From contig NZ_CP031705.1 of NCBI RefSeq assembly GCF_022701255.1, positions 1,625,501-1,689,500 of the forward strand: a DNA stretch of 64,000 nt, read 5' to 3'. The notes under the pieces are model-generated. The model was not told the origin of the DNA. It searched no databases and saw only the letters and a program-made list of their open reading frames with translations. The position numbers and the translations under genes were made by a program. Shown here in pieces: positions 16,457-25,817 of this stretch. Source of the stretch: Microcoleus vaginatus HSN003 (lineage in GTDB: Bacteria; Cyanobacteriota; Cyanobacteriia; Cyanobacteriales; Microcoleaceae). Position 1 is the first letter of the stretch. Each line of letters begins with the position of its first letter.

Positions 16457-17503
16457 TCAAAGTGTTAAATTCACCAGACTTAACAATTTGTGCCAATTTT
16501 CGCCTAACCAAGCAGCAGTATTAGTAAGGTGTGGCTGAAGTGTTGCGATCGCCGAAGCAAACCCCCCGGCTTTCTGGGCATAATCAAAAGCTCGTTCTAA
16601 TGCCTTACCCACCTCGTTTTTATCTGGCTGTGGCTTCTTTAGCTCATCTTGAGCATCTTCAAAAGCATTGTCAATTTTACGACGATCTGAGGTTTCTAAC
16701 TTCCCCAGTATCTCGCGTAAGGCGTTGAGTTCTGTTTCTATATTGACGCTTGCCGGTGCAGCTAAACTAACTTTTTGAAAATTGATGTTTGCAGAGCTGT
16801 TGTCTCCTGTTAAAATTGCGCCATCAAAATCACGCCCAATAGAACCAATAGAAACTGAGCGGTCTGACCAACCTTTACGATCATTACTCATACCATTATC
16901 CCTGTCAGATTTAACTGGATTTGTGGGTGATTCTGTCCGATCGCGCCGCCGCCTAATTTTAATCTCTGGGGTTAAATACTCTGGGATTCCCTGCAAATCG
17001 ATAGAAGTACAACCCATTTGAAAACAATCTTCATAATTCATTCCAGCCGCCAAAGCTGTATAAAACCCGATGCTAAATTTAATCGCTGTCGCATCTCCAA
17101 TTGCCTGATTCATCCCCACGACGCAATCAATATGTTGATGAATTGCGGTGGCTTGTTCCTCACTATAGCAGGCGTTGAGTAAGACACATTCAATTTGTTC
17201 TTGAAACAAATCAAACAGCTTTGCTAAGGCTTGGGTACTGACCAGTTGGGACTGTCCAGAATCAGCTTCTAAGACTAATCCATTCGTACCCGAACCATGT
17301 CCCGAAAAGTGAACAATAGTGGGTTGATGGTGAGACAGGAAGCGAGTTAAATCATCGACTTGTACCGCAGATTCAGTAAGGATTTGAAATTCATCTCGAT
17401 GGGGAGACAGTTGCAGTATATTTTTGATTTCCCGTACTTCTTCATCGAGGCGTAGATGAGTTGTGTTTTTGGGGTTGGCGGAGAGGATAAGGATTTTTTT
17501 CAT
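16457..17503 (-). CDS. CHAT-domain (caspase-like) protease, putative effector
   Basis: The 348-residue protein begins with a CHAT caspase-fold domain. The catalytic His is H69 in HFSGHG and the catalytic Cys is C112 in LLNACYS, both with the usual surrounding residues. A charged linker (about 180-215) leads to a short strand-rich motif SIGRDFDGAILTGDN (221-235), then an amphipathic helical region (255-320) and a Trp-containing hydrophobic tail. The same IGRD...TGD motif opens the adjacent STAND NTPase, so the two probably associate through it. The gene lies 79 bp downstream of the STAND gene on the same strand. CHAT proteases act in bacterial conflict and programmed death systems; that role here is inference. 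Confidence 0.85.
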   Translation of the reverse strand: MKKILILSANPKNTTHLRLDEEVREIKNILQLSPHRDEFQILTESAVQVDDLTRFLSHHQPTIVHFSGHGSGTNGLVLEADSGQSQLVSTQALAKLFDLFQEQIECVLLNACYSEEQATAIHQHIDCVVGMNQAIGDATAIKFSIGFYTALAAGMNYEDCFQMGCTSIDLQGIPEYLTPEIKIRRRRDRTESPTNPVKSDRDNGMSNDRKGWSDRSVSIGSIGRDFDGAILTGDNSSANINFQKVSLAAPASVNIETELNALREILGKLETSDRRKIDNAFEDAQDELKKPQPDKNEVGKALERAFDYAQKAGGFASAIATLQPHLTNTAAWLGENWHKLLSLVNLTL

Positions 17504-17582
17504 GTTTTTTTTATTGGTTTTTTATATATATTCTAGGAAAAACAGGTGCTTTCTTGCTACTTTTTTGGTAAAAATTCTCAAC

Positions 17583-20500
17583 TTAACTCTTTGATTTCGT
17601 TGGGGTAGGTTCAATACTAGGAACATCATCGCAGAGGTGCCTGTCGCTCTCGCTGACTTGAGGATTATTCTGTAAATAACTGCGTACCAAATCGCAATTA
17701 CGCCTCACTAAAGGGCCTAATTCCAATTCTGGAAGATTCCAGAGTTTGATCGTGTTGTCAGAACTACCAGAAACCAAAGTCTTGCCGTCGGGGCTAAAAC
17801 TGACGCTCTTGACAGAGTTACTATGCCCTTTGAGGGTGCGGATTTCCCTTCCCGTGGCTAGCTTCCAGAGTTTGATCGTGTTGTCAGAACTACCAGAAAC
17901 CAAAGTCTTGCCGTCGGGGCTAAAACTAACGCTCCAGACAGAGTTACTATGCCCTTTGAGGGTGCGGATTTCCCTTCCCGTGGCTAGATTCCAGAGTTTG
18001 ATCGTCTTGTCATCACTCCCAGAAGCCAAAGTCTTGCCGTCGGGGCTAAAACTGACGCTCATGACAGAGTTACTATACCCTTTAAGGGTGCGGATTTCCC
18101 TTCCCGTGGCTAGATTCCAGAGTTTGATCGTCTTGTCATCACTCCCAGAAGCCAAAGTCTTGCCGTCGGGGCTAAAACTGACGCTCATGACATAGCTACT
18201 ATGCCCTTTGAGGGTGCGGATTTCCCTTCCCGTGGCTAGATTCCAGAGTTTGATCGTCTTGTCATCACTCCCAGAAGCCAAAGTCTTGCCGTCGGGGCTA
18301 AAACTGACGCTCATGACAGAGTTACTATACCCTTTAAGGGTGCGGATTTCCCTTCCCGTGGCTAGATTCCAGAGTTTGATCGTCTTGTCATCACTCCCAG
18401 AAACCAAAGTCTTGCCGTCGGGGCTAAAACTGACGCTCCTGACATAGCTACTATGCCCTTTGAGGGTGCGGATTTCCCTTCCCGTGGCTAGCTTCCAGAG
18501 TTTGATCGTGTTGTCCAAACTACCAGAAGCCAAAGTCTTGCCGTCGGGGCTAAAACTGACGCTCATGACATCGCTACTATGCCCTTTGAGGGTGCGGATT
18601 TCCCTTCCCGTGGCTAGATTCCAGAGTTTGATCGTCTTGTCCAAACTACCAGAAGCCAAAGTCTTGCCGTCGGGGCTAAAACTGACGCTCATGACATAGC
18701 TACTATGCCCTTTGAGGGTGCGGATTTCCCTTCCCGTGGCTAGCTTCCAGAGTTTGATCGTGTTGTCATCACTCCCAGAAGCCAAAGTCTTGCCGTCGGG
18801 GCTAAAACTGACGCTCACGACATAGCTACTATGCCCTTTGAGGGTGCGGATTTCCCTTCCGGTGGCTAGATTCCAGAGTTTGATCGTCTTGTCCAAACTA
18901 CCAGAAGCCAAAGTCTTGCCGTCGGGGCTAAAACTGACGCTCACGACATAGCTACTATACCCTTTAAGGGTGCGGATTTCCCTTCCCGTGGCTAGGTTCC
19001 AGAGTTTGATCGTCTTGTCCCAACTCCCAGAAGCCAAAGTCTTGCCGTCGGGGCTAAAACTGACACTATAGACCTCGCTACTATGCCCTTTGAGGGTGCG
19101 GATTTCCCTTCCCGTGGCTAGATTCCAGAGTTTGATCGTCTTGTCCTCACTCCCAGAAGCCAAAGTCTTGCCGTCGGGGCTAAAACTGACGCTCACGACA
19201 TCGCTACTATGCCCTTTGAGGGTGCAGATTTCCCTTTCTGTGGTTAGATTCCAGAGTTTGATCGTCTTGTCCCAACTCCCAGAAGCCAAAGTCTTGCCGT
19301 CGGGGCTAAAACTGACACTATAGACCTCGCTACTATGCCCTTTGAGGGTGCGGATTTCCCTTCCCGTGGCTAGATTCCAGAGTTTGATCGTCTTGTCCAA
19401 ACTACCAGAAGCCAAAGTCTTGCCGTCGGGGCTAAAACTGACGCTATAGACATCGCTACTATGACCTGTCAAGCTGTTGCGTTCTCTTTCTTGAGCAACA
19501 CCTTCCAGCAAGGCATTCATCACCTCTAGGTTGGTTGTGTGTTGGTTTTGCAGAATTTTTTGTGCCTGAAGCACTGCCACAAAAGCATCTAAATCTTTTC
19601 CTTCATTAAATGAGGACTGGGAATAGCGAGCAAGAGATTCAGCTTGATTGAGTTCCGATTGATTCTTCTGATTCCACGCCATCAAACCCAATCCTGTACT
19701 AATCACCACCGCTACCACTGAACCCGCTGCAATTCCCCAGGCGGTTCTGATTTCGCGCTTCCGGCGGGCTGCTTCGACTTGTTTGAGGCGATTTCCTTCT
19801 TGGATACTCTGCTCAATAAATTCTTGCTCATCAATTAAGTCTTCCGGGCGTTGCTTCAGTTGTTCTTCTGCTTCTGCTAATGCTGCACCCCGCAACAATG
19901 AACCCGAATCTCGATTCGTTGCTTCCCATTGTCCCTTTGCTGCCCGCAGTCGCTCTTGCCAAGCTCGAAAAACGCGGTCCCTATTCATCCATTCTCGCAG
20001 TTCTCCCCAATTGCGAATCAGAGCTTCATGGACTACCTCTACCGTTTCTTGGCTGGTAGCATTGCGACTTGTCACCACCAATCGAGCATCAGCCAATTGT
20101 TTTACCAAAGACCAGCTTTGCTCTCCCAATTCTGCTTTCATGGCGATGCGTCTGGTATCCTCTACTCCCTCCCCCGGACGCACCAACTGAATAAAAATGC
20201 GTCGGACTTTTTCTTTCTCCTCATCTGTCAAGTTGCGATATTTCTCATCAGCATGGCGAGCTAATGCACCTTCTACTTGACCAATTTCTTCATAGATTTT
20301 GTGAGTTAATTGTTTACCCGTGCGCTTGTTCCACAACTCTGTTAAAGCAAACTCTAGCAAAGGTAAATTTCCTGGTTGGTCTTCCACATCATCCAAAATG
20401 CGTTTTACCAGTCCATCTTGAAAAGCTACCCCCAACTTTTCCGCAGGTTTAACAATCACCTGGGAAAGTTCCTCACGGTTCATTGACCTAATCTTGACAT

Positions 20501-21272
20501 CAGGATTGCGTAACACTTCCCCAAATTTAGGATAGGAGAGAGCATTTCCCAAAAAATCCACCCTCATGGTGGCAACCAGCACCCTGGAAAATTGGCTCTG
20601 GGAAGGGGAAACTGGAAAGCTGGCTAATAAGATATCTAAAAAACTATGGCGAGTTTTCTGATCTGCACACAAAGTATAAAGTTCTTCAAACTGGTCGGCA
20701 ATCAACAACACCCGATGATTGGGATAATTCCGTTGAATTTTGGAGAAAACATCTTGAAGCGGAACGGAACCATTCACAAAAAATTTAGCTAACTCACGAG
20801 CTTGAGCCATTTGTTCGGTAGCATTTTTATCATGCTCGTAAAGTGGAACCAGCGCCTCAGCCAAAGCATGAAAAGGCTCTGAACCGGGACGGAAGTGAGT
20901 AAATAACCAGTGACCTTCTTGTTGTAGTAGTTTTGGCACTAATCCCGCCAACACCACCGAAGATTTCCCACTACCCGACGCACCCAACAAGGGGATAAAA
21001 TTGCGGGTTTGAGTTGCAGCGAAAAGTTCTTCTACAAATACCTCGCGTCCAAAGAAAAACTCAGCATCATCTGGTCCAAAGTGAAACAAACCGCGATAAG
21101 GACAGGGAAGTTTTTCATCAACAGCATCCGTAGAGTCAACAGGAACTACTGTTGTATTTTCACTGTAATAGTAATTGGTGATGGTAATAGTAGCAGTGTT
21201 GCGATCGCCAGTAATAATGGCACTGCTCTCAGCATCCCTCCCAATTTTAGCACTGTGGTCTTCTTCTGCCAT
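17583..21272 (-). CDS. STAND NTPase with 14 near-identical WD40 repeats
   Basis: The 1229-residue protein starts with KIGRDAESSAIITGDRN (residues 9-25), matching the motif in the adjacent CHAT protease. The NTPase module follows: Walker A GASGSGKSS at 97-105, Walker B VLLIADQFEELY from 188, and a winged-helix and helical region to about 480. A hydrophobic segment at about 511-534 could span a membrane. From about residue 604, 14 WD40 repeats of exactly 42 residues occupy 590 residues, enough for two seven-bladed propellers. The repeats are nearly identical except at a few positions. The architecture is that of an NLR-like sensor: repeat domain for detection, NTPase for switching, adaptor motif for effector recruitment. 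Confidence 0.9.
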   Translation of the reverse strand: MAEEDHSAKIGRDAESSAIITGDRNTATITITNYYYSENTTVVPVDSTDAVDEKLPCPYRGLFHFGPDDAEFFFGREVFVEELFAATQTRNFIPLLGASGSGKSSVVLAGLVPKLLQQEGHWLFTHFRPGSEPFHALAEALVPLYEHDKNATEQMAQARELAKFFVNGSVPLQDVFSKIQRNYPNHRVLLIADQFEELYTLCADQKTRHSFLDILLASFPVSPSQSQFSRVLVATMRVDFLGNALSYPKFGEVLRNPDVKIRSMNREELSQVIVKPAEKLGVAFQDGLVKRILDDVEDQPGNLPLLEFALTELWNKRTGKQLTHKIYEEIGQVEGALARHADEKYRNLTDEEKEKVRRIFIQLVRPGEGVEDTRRIAMKAELGEQSWSLVKQLADARLVVTSRNATSQETVEVVHEALIRNWGELREWMNRDRVFRAWQERLRAAKGQWEATNRDSGSLLRGAALAEAEEQLKQRPEDLIDEQEFIEQSIQEGNRLKQVEAARRKREIRTAWGIAAGSVVAVVISTGLGLMAWNQKNQSELNQAESLARYSQSSFNEGKDLDAFVAVLQAQKILQNQHTTNLEVMNALLEGVAQERERNSLTGHSSDVYSVSFSPDGKTLASGSLDKTIKLWNLATGREIRTLKGHSSEVYSVSFSPDGKTLASGSWDKTIKLWNLTTEREICTLKGHSSDVVSVSFSPDGKTLASGSEDKTIKLWNLATGREIRTLKGHSSEVYSVSFSPDGKTLASGSWDKTIKLWNLATGREIRTLKGYSSYVVSVSFSPDGKTLASGSLDKTIKLWNLATGREIRTLKGHSSYVVSVSFSPDGKTLASGSDDNTIKLWKLATGREIRTLKGHSSYVMSVSFSPDGKTLASGSLDKTIKLWNLATGREIRTLKGHSSDVMSVSFSPDGKTLASGSLDNTIKLWKLATGREIRTLKGHSSYVRSVSFSPDGKTLVSGSDDKTIKLWNLATGREIRTLKGYSNSVMSVSFSPDGKTLASGSDDKTIKLWNLATGREIRTLKGHSSYVMSVSFSPDGKTLASGSDDKTIKLWNLATGREIRTLKGYSNSVMSVSFSPDGKTLASGSDDKTIKLWNLATGREIRTLKGHSNSVWSVSFSPDGKTLVSGSSDNTIKLWKLATGREIRTLKGHSNSVKSVSFSPDGKTLVSGSSDNTIKLWNLPELELGPLVRRNCDLVRSYLQNNPQVSESDRHLCDDVPSIEPTPTKSKS
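17706..19466 (-). repeat. 126-bp tandem coding repeats (14 WD40 units)
   Basis: Fourteen head-to-tail units of 126 bp are almost identical at the DNA level. Changes concentrate in codons 4-7 (SSDVY, SSYVM, SNSVW and similar), codon 23 (Leu/Trp/Glu/Asp/Ser), codon 25 (Lys/Asn) and codon 31 (Asn/Lys). Such identity allows slippage and unequal recombination to reshuffle units. Plus-strand open frames across this block are mirror images of the repeat and are not genes. Confidence 0.9.
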
Positions 21273-21549
21273 CTCACCCTCATTTATAGATTTTTAGCCA
21301 AAATCAAAGCACCTGGTTTAATAGGTTAGCCGATAACTATAGCCTTTCTCAGCACAAGTGCGGTACGGTTGAGAATTGTCAGGTAATCGCTAAACAAGAG
21401 TGCCTAAATTTTTGATTGATAGGCTGCGCCGCAGATCGGGCTTATTAACACAGATTAACACAGATAATTTCAAGCTCTGCCTGCCAATGACAATCCGATC
21501 TGAAATTGCTCGCCCGCCTACCTCACTTAATGGAGAAAGGCTATCATTT

Positions 21550-21714
21550 TTCTACTGAGATTAGCGATCGCATCTGCACTCACATGAACGAAGACCACGC
21601 TAGTGCTGTCGTGCTGTACGCTCAAGCATTTGGCGACCAACCGCAGGCAACAGAAGCTCAAATGCTCGCTATTGATGCCAACGGAATGGATTTAACCGCT
21701 AAAGTCAACGACGA
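21550..21714 (+). pseudogene. 3'-truncated duplicate of the DUF2470 gene
   Basis: About 165 bp are nearly identical to 14207-14371, with about three base changes, two of them synonymous. The match starts at TTTCTACTGAG and ends after GTCAACGACGAA, where unrelated sequence begins. The last third of the DUF2470 domain is missing. An ATG at 21530 is in frame, but its upstream region differs from the parent gene. The high identity indicates a recent duplication. Confidence 0.8.
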
Positions 21715-21732
21715 ATATCACGCACCCTACTA

Positions 21733-22806
21733 CTACGAACCTAATTTAAAAACATCAGCAAGAATAGCATTTTTATCCACCATTCTCCCCGCATCCGGCG
21801 AATCGTAAACCACTAACAGCGAATTCTGCCCCCCCAAATACGGAAACAGGCTCAATCCCTCAGCATTGTCAGTACCAACCTTAAAAGGCAAGTCAAACAA
21901 TACCTCCAAATCTCCCCCATCTTGTCCAGTAATACTGTCGCCCGATCGCCCTAAAATTTCCTTCAACCGAAAAACCCTCGTCGCCCCCGATAAAGTCATC
22001 GTCGGCCCCGCTAAAACAATCAAATCTTTCCCATTCCAGCACAATTCTCGCACGCCCAAACCGTTTAAATCAACAAAATGTTTGTTGTACAATTTCCCTC
22101 CTTTTCCAATTTCCTTAAGCCTTAAAACTCCCGGTTCTGCCTCTTCAACTTCTATTTCTAAAATTATCGCCCAGCCTCGCAGCACTGGCCCCCGCAAGCC
22201 GAGCAAAATGCGATCGCCCCGCACCGCCAACCCTTCAATATCAAAGCCATTTTCTTTACTCGGAATCGGCACAGATAAATATAGACCGAGGTGGGGGTCA
22301 TCTTTGAGCGCGTCTGTCAGCAAATTGCCCGTTTCTGTCCGCTGAAGGCACCCAACTTTCTGTTCCCTTTCATTGTCTGGATCAGAAATTGACTCGCACA
22401 AAATCCCGTCTTTCATAGGAATGCGCGCCAGCAAATAGCGGTTGACTTCTGTCTCGATTGTTGCTAATCTTTCAATGTCTTTTTCGGCGTCTTTGCCTTT
22501 AGCTTTTTTGCGTTTTGTGCTGTGAGAACCGACCAGCCAAAGATAATCGCTGCTGAAATCCATTCCTTCGATATCGATTTCGGATTTTCCCGGAAGATCG
22601 AGAAAATCTGCGATCGCAAATCTTTGATGTTCTCCGAAAATATGAGGCGCGACAGGCGACAAACGCTCGATCGAAGTCGTTTCATCGGAACCCACCCACA
22701 AATTGCCATCGGGAGTTAAAGCAACAGCCGATAAGTCTGTAATAATATCAGCCGCTTCGCTGTTGAATTGCAGCAGCAGCCGACCAAGCAAAAAAGATTC
22801 TGGCAT
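21733..22806 (-). CDS. DUF3616 protein
   Basis: The 357-residue protein matches DUF3616, a predicted six- or seven-bladed propeller-like family: DLSAVALTPDGNLWVGSDET, then EIDIEGMDFSSDYLWLVGSH, LLGLRGPVLRGWAI and ELCWNGKDLIVLAGPTM. The ATG at 22806 is preferred over an in-frame GTG at 22818, because AGGTG lies about 10 bp ahead. There is no signal peptide. Function is unknown; the family is widespread in cyanobacteria and proteobacteria. The 3' end lies 18 bp from the DUF2470 fragment. Confidence 0.85.
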   Translation of the reverse strand: MPESFLLGRLLLQFNSEAADIITDLSAVALTPDGNLWVGSDETTSIERLSPVAPHIFGEHQRFAIADFLDLPGKSEIDIEGMDFSSDYLWLVGSHSTKRKKAKGKDAEKDIERLATIETEVNRYLLARIPMKDGILCESISDPDNEREQKVGCLQRTETGNLLTDALKDDPHLGLYLSVPIPSKENGFDIEGLAVRGDRILLGLRGPVLRGWAIILEIEVEEAEPGVLRLKEIGKGGKLYNKHFVDLNGLGVRELCWNGKDLIVLAGPTMTLSGATRVFRLKEILGRSGDSITGQDGGDLEVLFDLPFKVGTDNAEGLSLFPYLGGQNSLLVVYDSPDAGRMVDKNAILADVFKLGS

Positions 22807-22818
22807 AATGATTAGCAC

Positions 22819-23304
22819 CTAAATTATTCTTAGGGTAAGTCATTATAGCTAAATCTGCTTGAAACTCACAGGTTGCACCATTCTCAATCAGGCTTTTATG
22901 GGCGGGCTAGGAGCAACGCTCCACAAGAAAGAAAATTCATCTGTTGTGGAACAGGCATCTTGCCTGTCCATCACAGAGGTGCAAAAAGAAAATTCATCTG
23001 TTGTGGAACAGGCATCTTGCCTGTTCATCACAGAGGTGCAAGATTTGAGTTAAAACCGACTCAAAACTAAAACAGAAAATTTAAAAAGATATCCTCCTCA
23101 AGCCTGATAGCGAGAACTTCCGTTTTGAGATAAGCATTTTTAACCCCTAGCGGGCCAAACCGCAGTCGGCGTTGATTATTCCGCAAACCGAACCTCCACA
23201 GACGGATAACACCCTAATTGAAGCATTAACATCGCCGTTACGTTTCGTTACGATAAGGAGACAGAGAGAAAAACCTCTCATTCGTAAAATTAGAGGTAGC
23301 CATT
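22819..23304. other. Intergenic region with two tandem hairpin repeats
   Basis: Apart from the 57-bp repeat pair listed separately, and a GCTAGGAGCAACGCTCCAC dispersed element near 22905, I see nothing. The final 40 bp before 23305 carry a GAGGTAG ribosome-binding site for the protease gene. Confidence 0.5.
22931..23044. repeat. Two 57-bp tandem copies of the AACAGGCATCTTGCCTGTT hairpin repeat
   Basis: Each unit contains GAACAGGCATCTTGCCTGTTC or a one-base variant, a palindrome with 8-bp arms. Further copies of this family occur at 34503-34550, 55437-55478 and 61565-61805. The hairpin could form in RNA on either strand. It is a dispersed non-coding repeat. Confidence 0.8.
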
Positions 23305-24408
23305 ATGAACGGTACATTTCGCGTCGGCAACCTGTTTGGGATTCCCTTCTTTGTCAACGCATCTTGGTTTTTAGTTCTGGGTTTAGTAACCTGGCAATAC
23401 GGCGGTGCACTCGCTGCCCTGTTTCCTACATTGGGCCCCGTAGCGCCCTGGATGCTGGGATTATTCACAGCGTTGCTGTTATTTGCTTCGGTCTTAGCCC
23501 ACGAATTAGGACACAGTTGGGTAGCCATTAAACAGGGAATTGGCGTGAAATCGATTTCGCTATTTCTGTTTGGCGGACTGGCTAATTTAGAAAGAGAATC
23601 TAAAACCCCAGCCGAAGCATTTTGGGTAGCCATTGCAGGCCCGTTGGTCAGCTTATTGTTATCCGGTTTGTTAACAGCGATCGGCATCGGTGCTGGTCTC
23701 ACAGGCCCCGCAGGCGCCATCGTCGGACTTTTAGCTTCGATCAACTTAGTCTTAGCCTTATTTAACTTAATTCCCGGTTTGCCCCTCGACGGTGGCAACA
23801 TCCTCAAAGCGATCGTCTGGAAAATTACCGGCAACCCTTACAAAGGTGTAATTTTTGCTAGCCGCGTCGGTCAGATCATTGGTTGGATTGCCATTGCTAC
23901 AGGCATATTCGGCAATATTTGGAATCTAGTAATCGGTTGGTTCTTATTGCAAAATGCTGGTCAATCTGCCCAATATGCCACAGTCCAAAATAAACTGGCA
24001 GGGCTGACAGCCGCAGATGCTTTGACCCCCGAAAGTCCGATCGTCTCCCAAGACTTGTCCCTCAGAGAATTTGCCAACAACTACGTGATCGGTAGCGCTC
24101 AAACCTGGCGCAGGTTCCTGGCAACAGATGATGCCGGACAATTGGTAGGGGCGATCGACCTTGACGACCTCAAAAGCATTCCTACTGGACAGTGGCCCGA
24201 AGTTTTAGTGAAAGAACTCCTGAAGCCGATCGAGTTTTCCACAACCGTCAAACCAGAATTATCGCTCCTCGAAGTCGTCACCCTCCTGGAACAACTCAAA
24301 GTACAAGAACTACCCGTCATTCGCGAAAATGGTGTCCTTGTCGGACTTGTAGAAAAAGCTGAAATTGCCCGCTTGTTGCAAAGACAAGCCGAAGCGAACC
24401 CTGCTTAA
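23305..24408 (+). CDS. Site-2 protease (M50) with C-terminal CBS domains
   Basis: The 367-residue membrane metalloprotease has the zinc motif HELGH at residues 66-70 in a hydrophobic segment and the second metal-ligand motif NLIPGLPLDGG near 155-165. About six membrane helices occupy residues 10-215. A CBS pair (about 235-360, ending LKVQELPVIRENGVLVGLVE) follows. This is the Rip1/SpoIVFB-like group with regulatory CBS domains, which cleaves membrane-bound substrates such as anti-sigma factors; CBS domains often bind adenylates. A GAGGTAG site lies 8 bp before the ATG. No substrate gene is adjacent. Confidence 0.92.
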   Translation: MNGTFRVGNLFGIPFFVNASWFLVLGLVTWQYGGALAALFPTLGPVAPWMLGLFTALLLFASVLAHELGHSWVAIKQGIGVKSISLFLFGGLANLERESKTPAEAFWVAIAGPLVSLLLSGLLTAIGIGAGLTGPAGAIVGLLASINLVLALFNLIPGLPLDGGNILKAIVWKITGNPYKGVIFASRVGQIIGWIAIATGIFGNIWNLVIGWFLLQNAGQSAQYATVQNKLAGLTAADALTPESPIVSQDLSLREFANNYVIGSAQTWRRFLATDDAGQLVGAIDLDDLKSIPTGQWPEVLVKELLKPIEFSTTVKPELSLLEVVTLLEQLKVQELPVIRENGVLVGLVEKAEIARLLQRQAEANPA

Positions 24409-24679
24409 TATCCTCAGACACTTGACAAATAACACCAGTTTCCCCCAAAAAACGCAACTGTAGCCCCGTGCTTCAAACTCTGGTAGTTCTCAGTCATTCC
24501 CGATTCTTCAATCGAAAATCGAAAATCGTATAACAGTTAACCCCCTCGATTTCCCCTTACCAAAAGGGCGATCGGGGGGGTTAACTGTAGCTGGACAAAA
24601 GCCAAGTGAAACACTAAATTATTAGCTGCAAATCAACCATGATAATTATAATAATGTATTGAGCATCTGAGCGAGGACG

Positions 24680-25817
24680 TTAGGCCATCTCACGGCTATG
24701 GTCGCAGCAGCGCCACCAAACAAAGTAAAATTGTAGTCTGGTATTTCTGTTAATTTCCCCCCGGAAATCGGATTTGGGAACTGCGATCGCAATCAGGCAG
24801 TTCAAACCGTAAACATCAGAAAACCCCAGCACTTCCACAAAATATTCCTCCCAGTCTCGGCTAAATTTCAGTTGTTGTCGCTGCTTAATGTCGCCAAAGC
24901 CCCCGAAGAGTTCGTATAAATATTTAGCTGCGGTGCGAATGACAGGAGTTTGGCTGTCTAAAACATTCAGCCGCTGTAGTTGCGGCTTTCCCGGCATCTT
25001 TCTAAAGGGTGATTCTTGACTCGAACTGGCAACCAGGAAGCCCGATCGTTCGATCGCGAAAATTGGTTTCGTTTTGCTAAGCTTGATGCGATCGAGATAT
25101 TGCTGAAGACCCAAGAGCGAAAAGTCTACTGCACTAACTCCCAGCACTTTACCATTTCGATCGCGAATCGGTGGGCTGGCAGCAATAAAAACAGTCCCAG
25201 GAGTAAAACCCGGATAAATACTCGTCCAAATCGCTTTGTTTGTTCGCTGCGACAGCTTCTTTGTACCAAGGGTGCAGGCGGGCATCGTAGGTGGCCGGTT
25301 CTGCCTTTAATTTAGCGGTGCGAGTGCCTAGGCTGTCTGTAGCTTAGTATATGTTGTGAGAGTTGGTAGACTTGTTAGCTGCGACAATAGGCAAGCTGTT
25401 GTGGATGTGGTTGCGCCAACTGCCGAGATATTCTCCTGATTTTCCTGTACCGAAGGATATCCACTGAATGCTTGGAAAAGATCGCATTTGCTACCAACGG
25501 AACTTTTCTCCCCGAGGCTGGGGCCTTTCTAACTGTAAGTTTAATTCACCGCGCTCGATCGCTTCGGCGTTAAGTTGATTTACTCAGTGGGCATTTTCAA
25601 CAACAGCAGTTAGCTTTTCTTCAACTCTCTTACCCGTCTTTGCGATCACTTCCTGGGCGAACTCTTCCACTACTCTTTCTTCGTTGCCAAAGCACACATA
25701 CCCGACAATCTCGACTGCCACGACGATTTGCAGCACAAAAGAGGCCGCTAGAAGGCGAGGCAGGGGGATTTTTGTTTGGTGTTGAGAAGTTTTGCTCGCG
25801 AATCCCGGCAACGGCAT
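24680..25817 (-). pseudogene. Decayed dCache-domain membrane sensor
   Basis: Minus-strand fragments in more than one frame together spell the N-terminal half of a dCache-1 sensor (as in histidine kinases or cyclases). Residues 1-77 from ATG 25817 include a membrane helix (LLAASFVLQIVVAVEIVGYV); an in-frame TGA follows, with clear continuation VNQLNAEAIERGELNL. Further stops and frameshifts occur across 25300-25560. An open stretch then runs to 24680 (PGFTPGTVFIAASPPIRDRN, then GKVLGVSAVDFSL). At the end the second membrane helix appears only after a frame change (TTILLCLVALL), and the signalling domain is absent. Confidence 0.75.

Noticed and set aside
17746..19323. Several plus-strand open frames of 77-149 codons opposite the WD40 array
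   Set aside because: They are mirror images of the 126-bp repeat (repeating VLPSGLKLTL units). The minus-strand protein has clear WD40 domains.
17706..19466. Regular repeats resembling a CRISPR or satellite
   Set aside because: The period of 126 bp is 42 codons, and the repeats encode WD40 units throughout.
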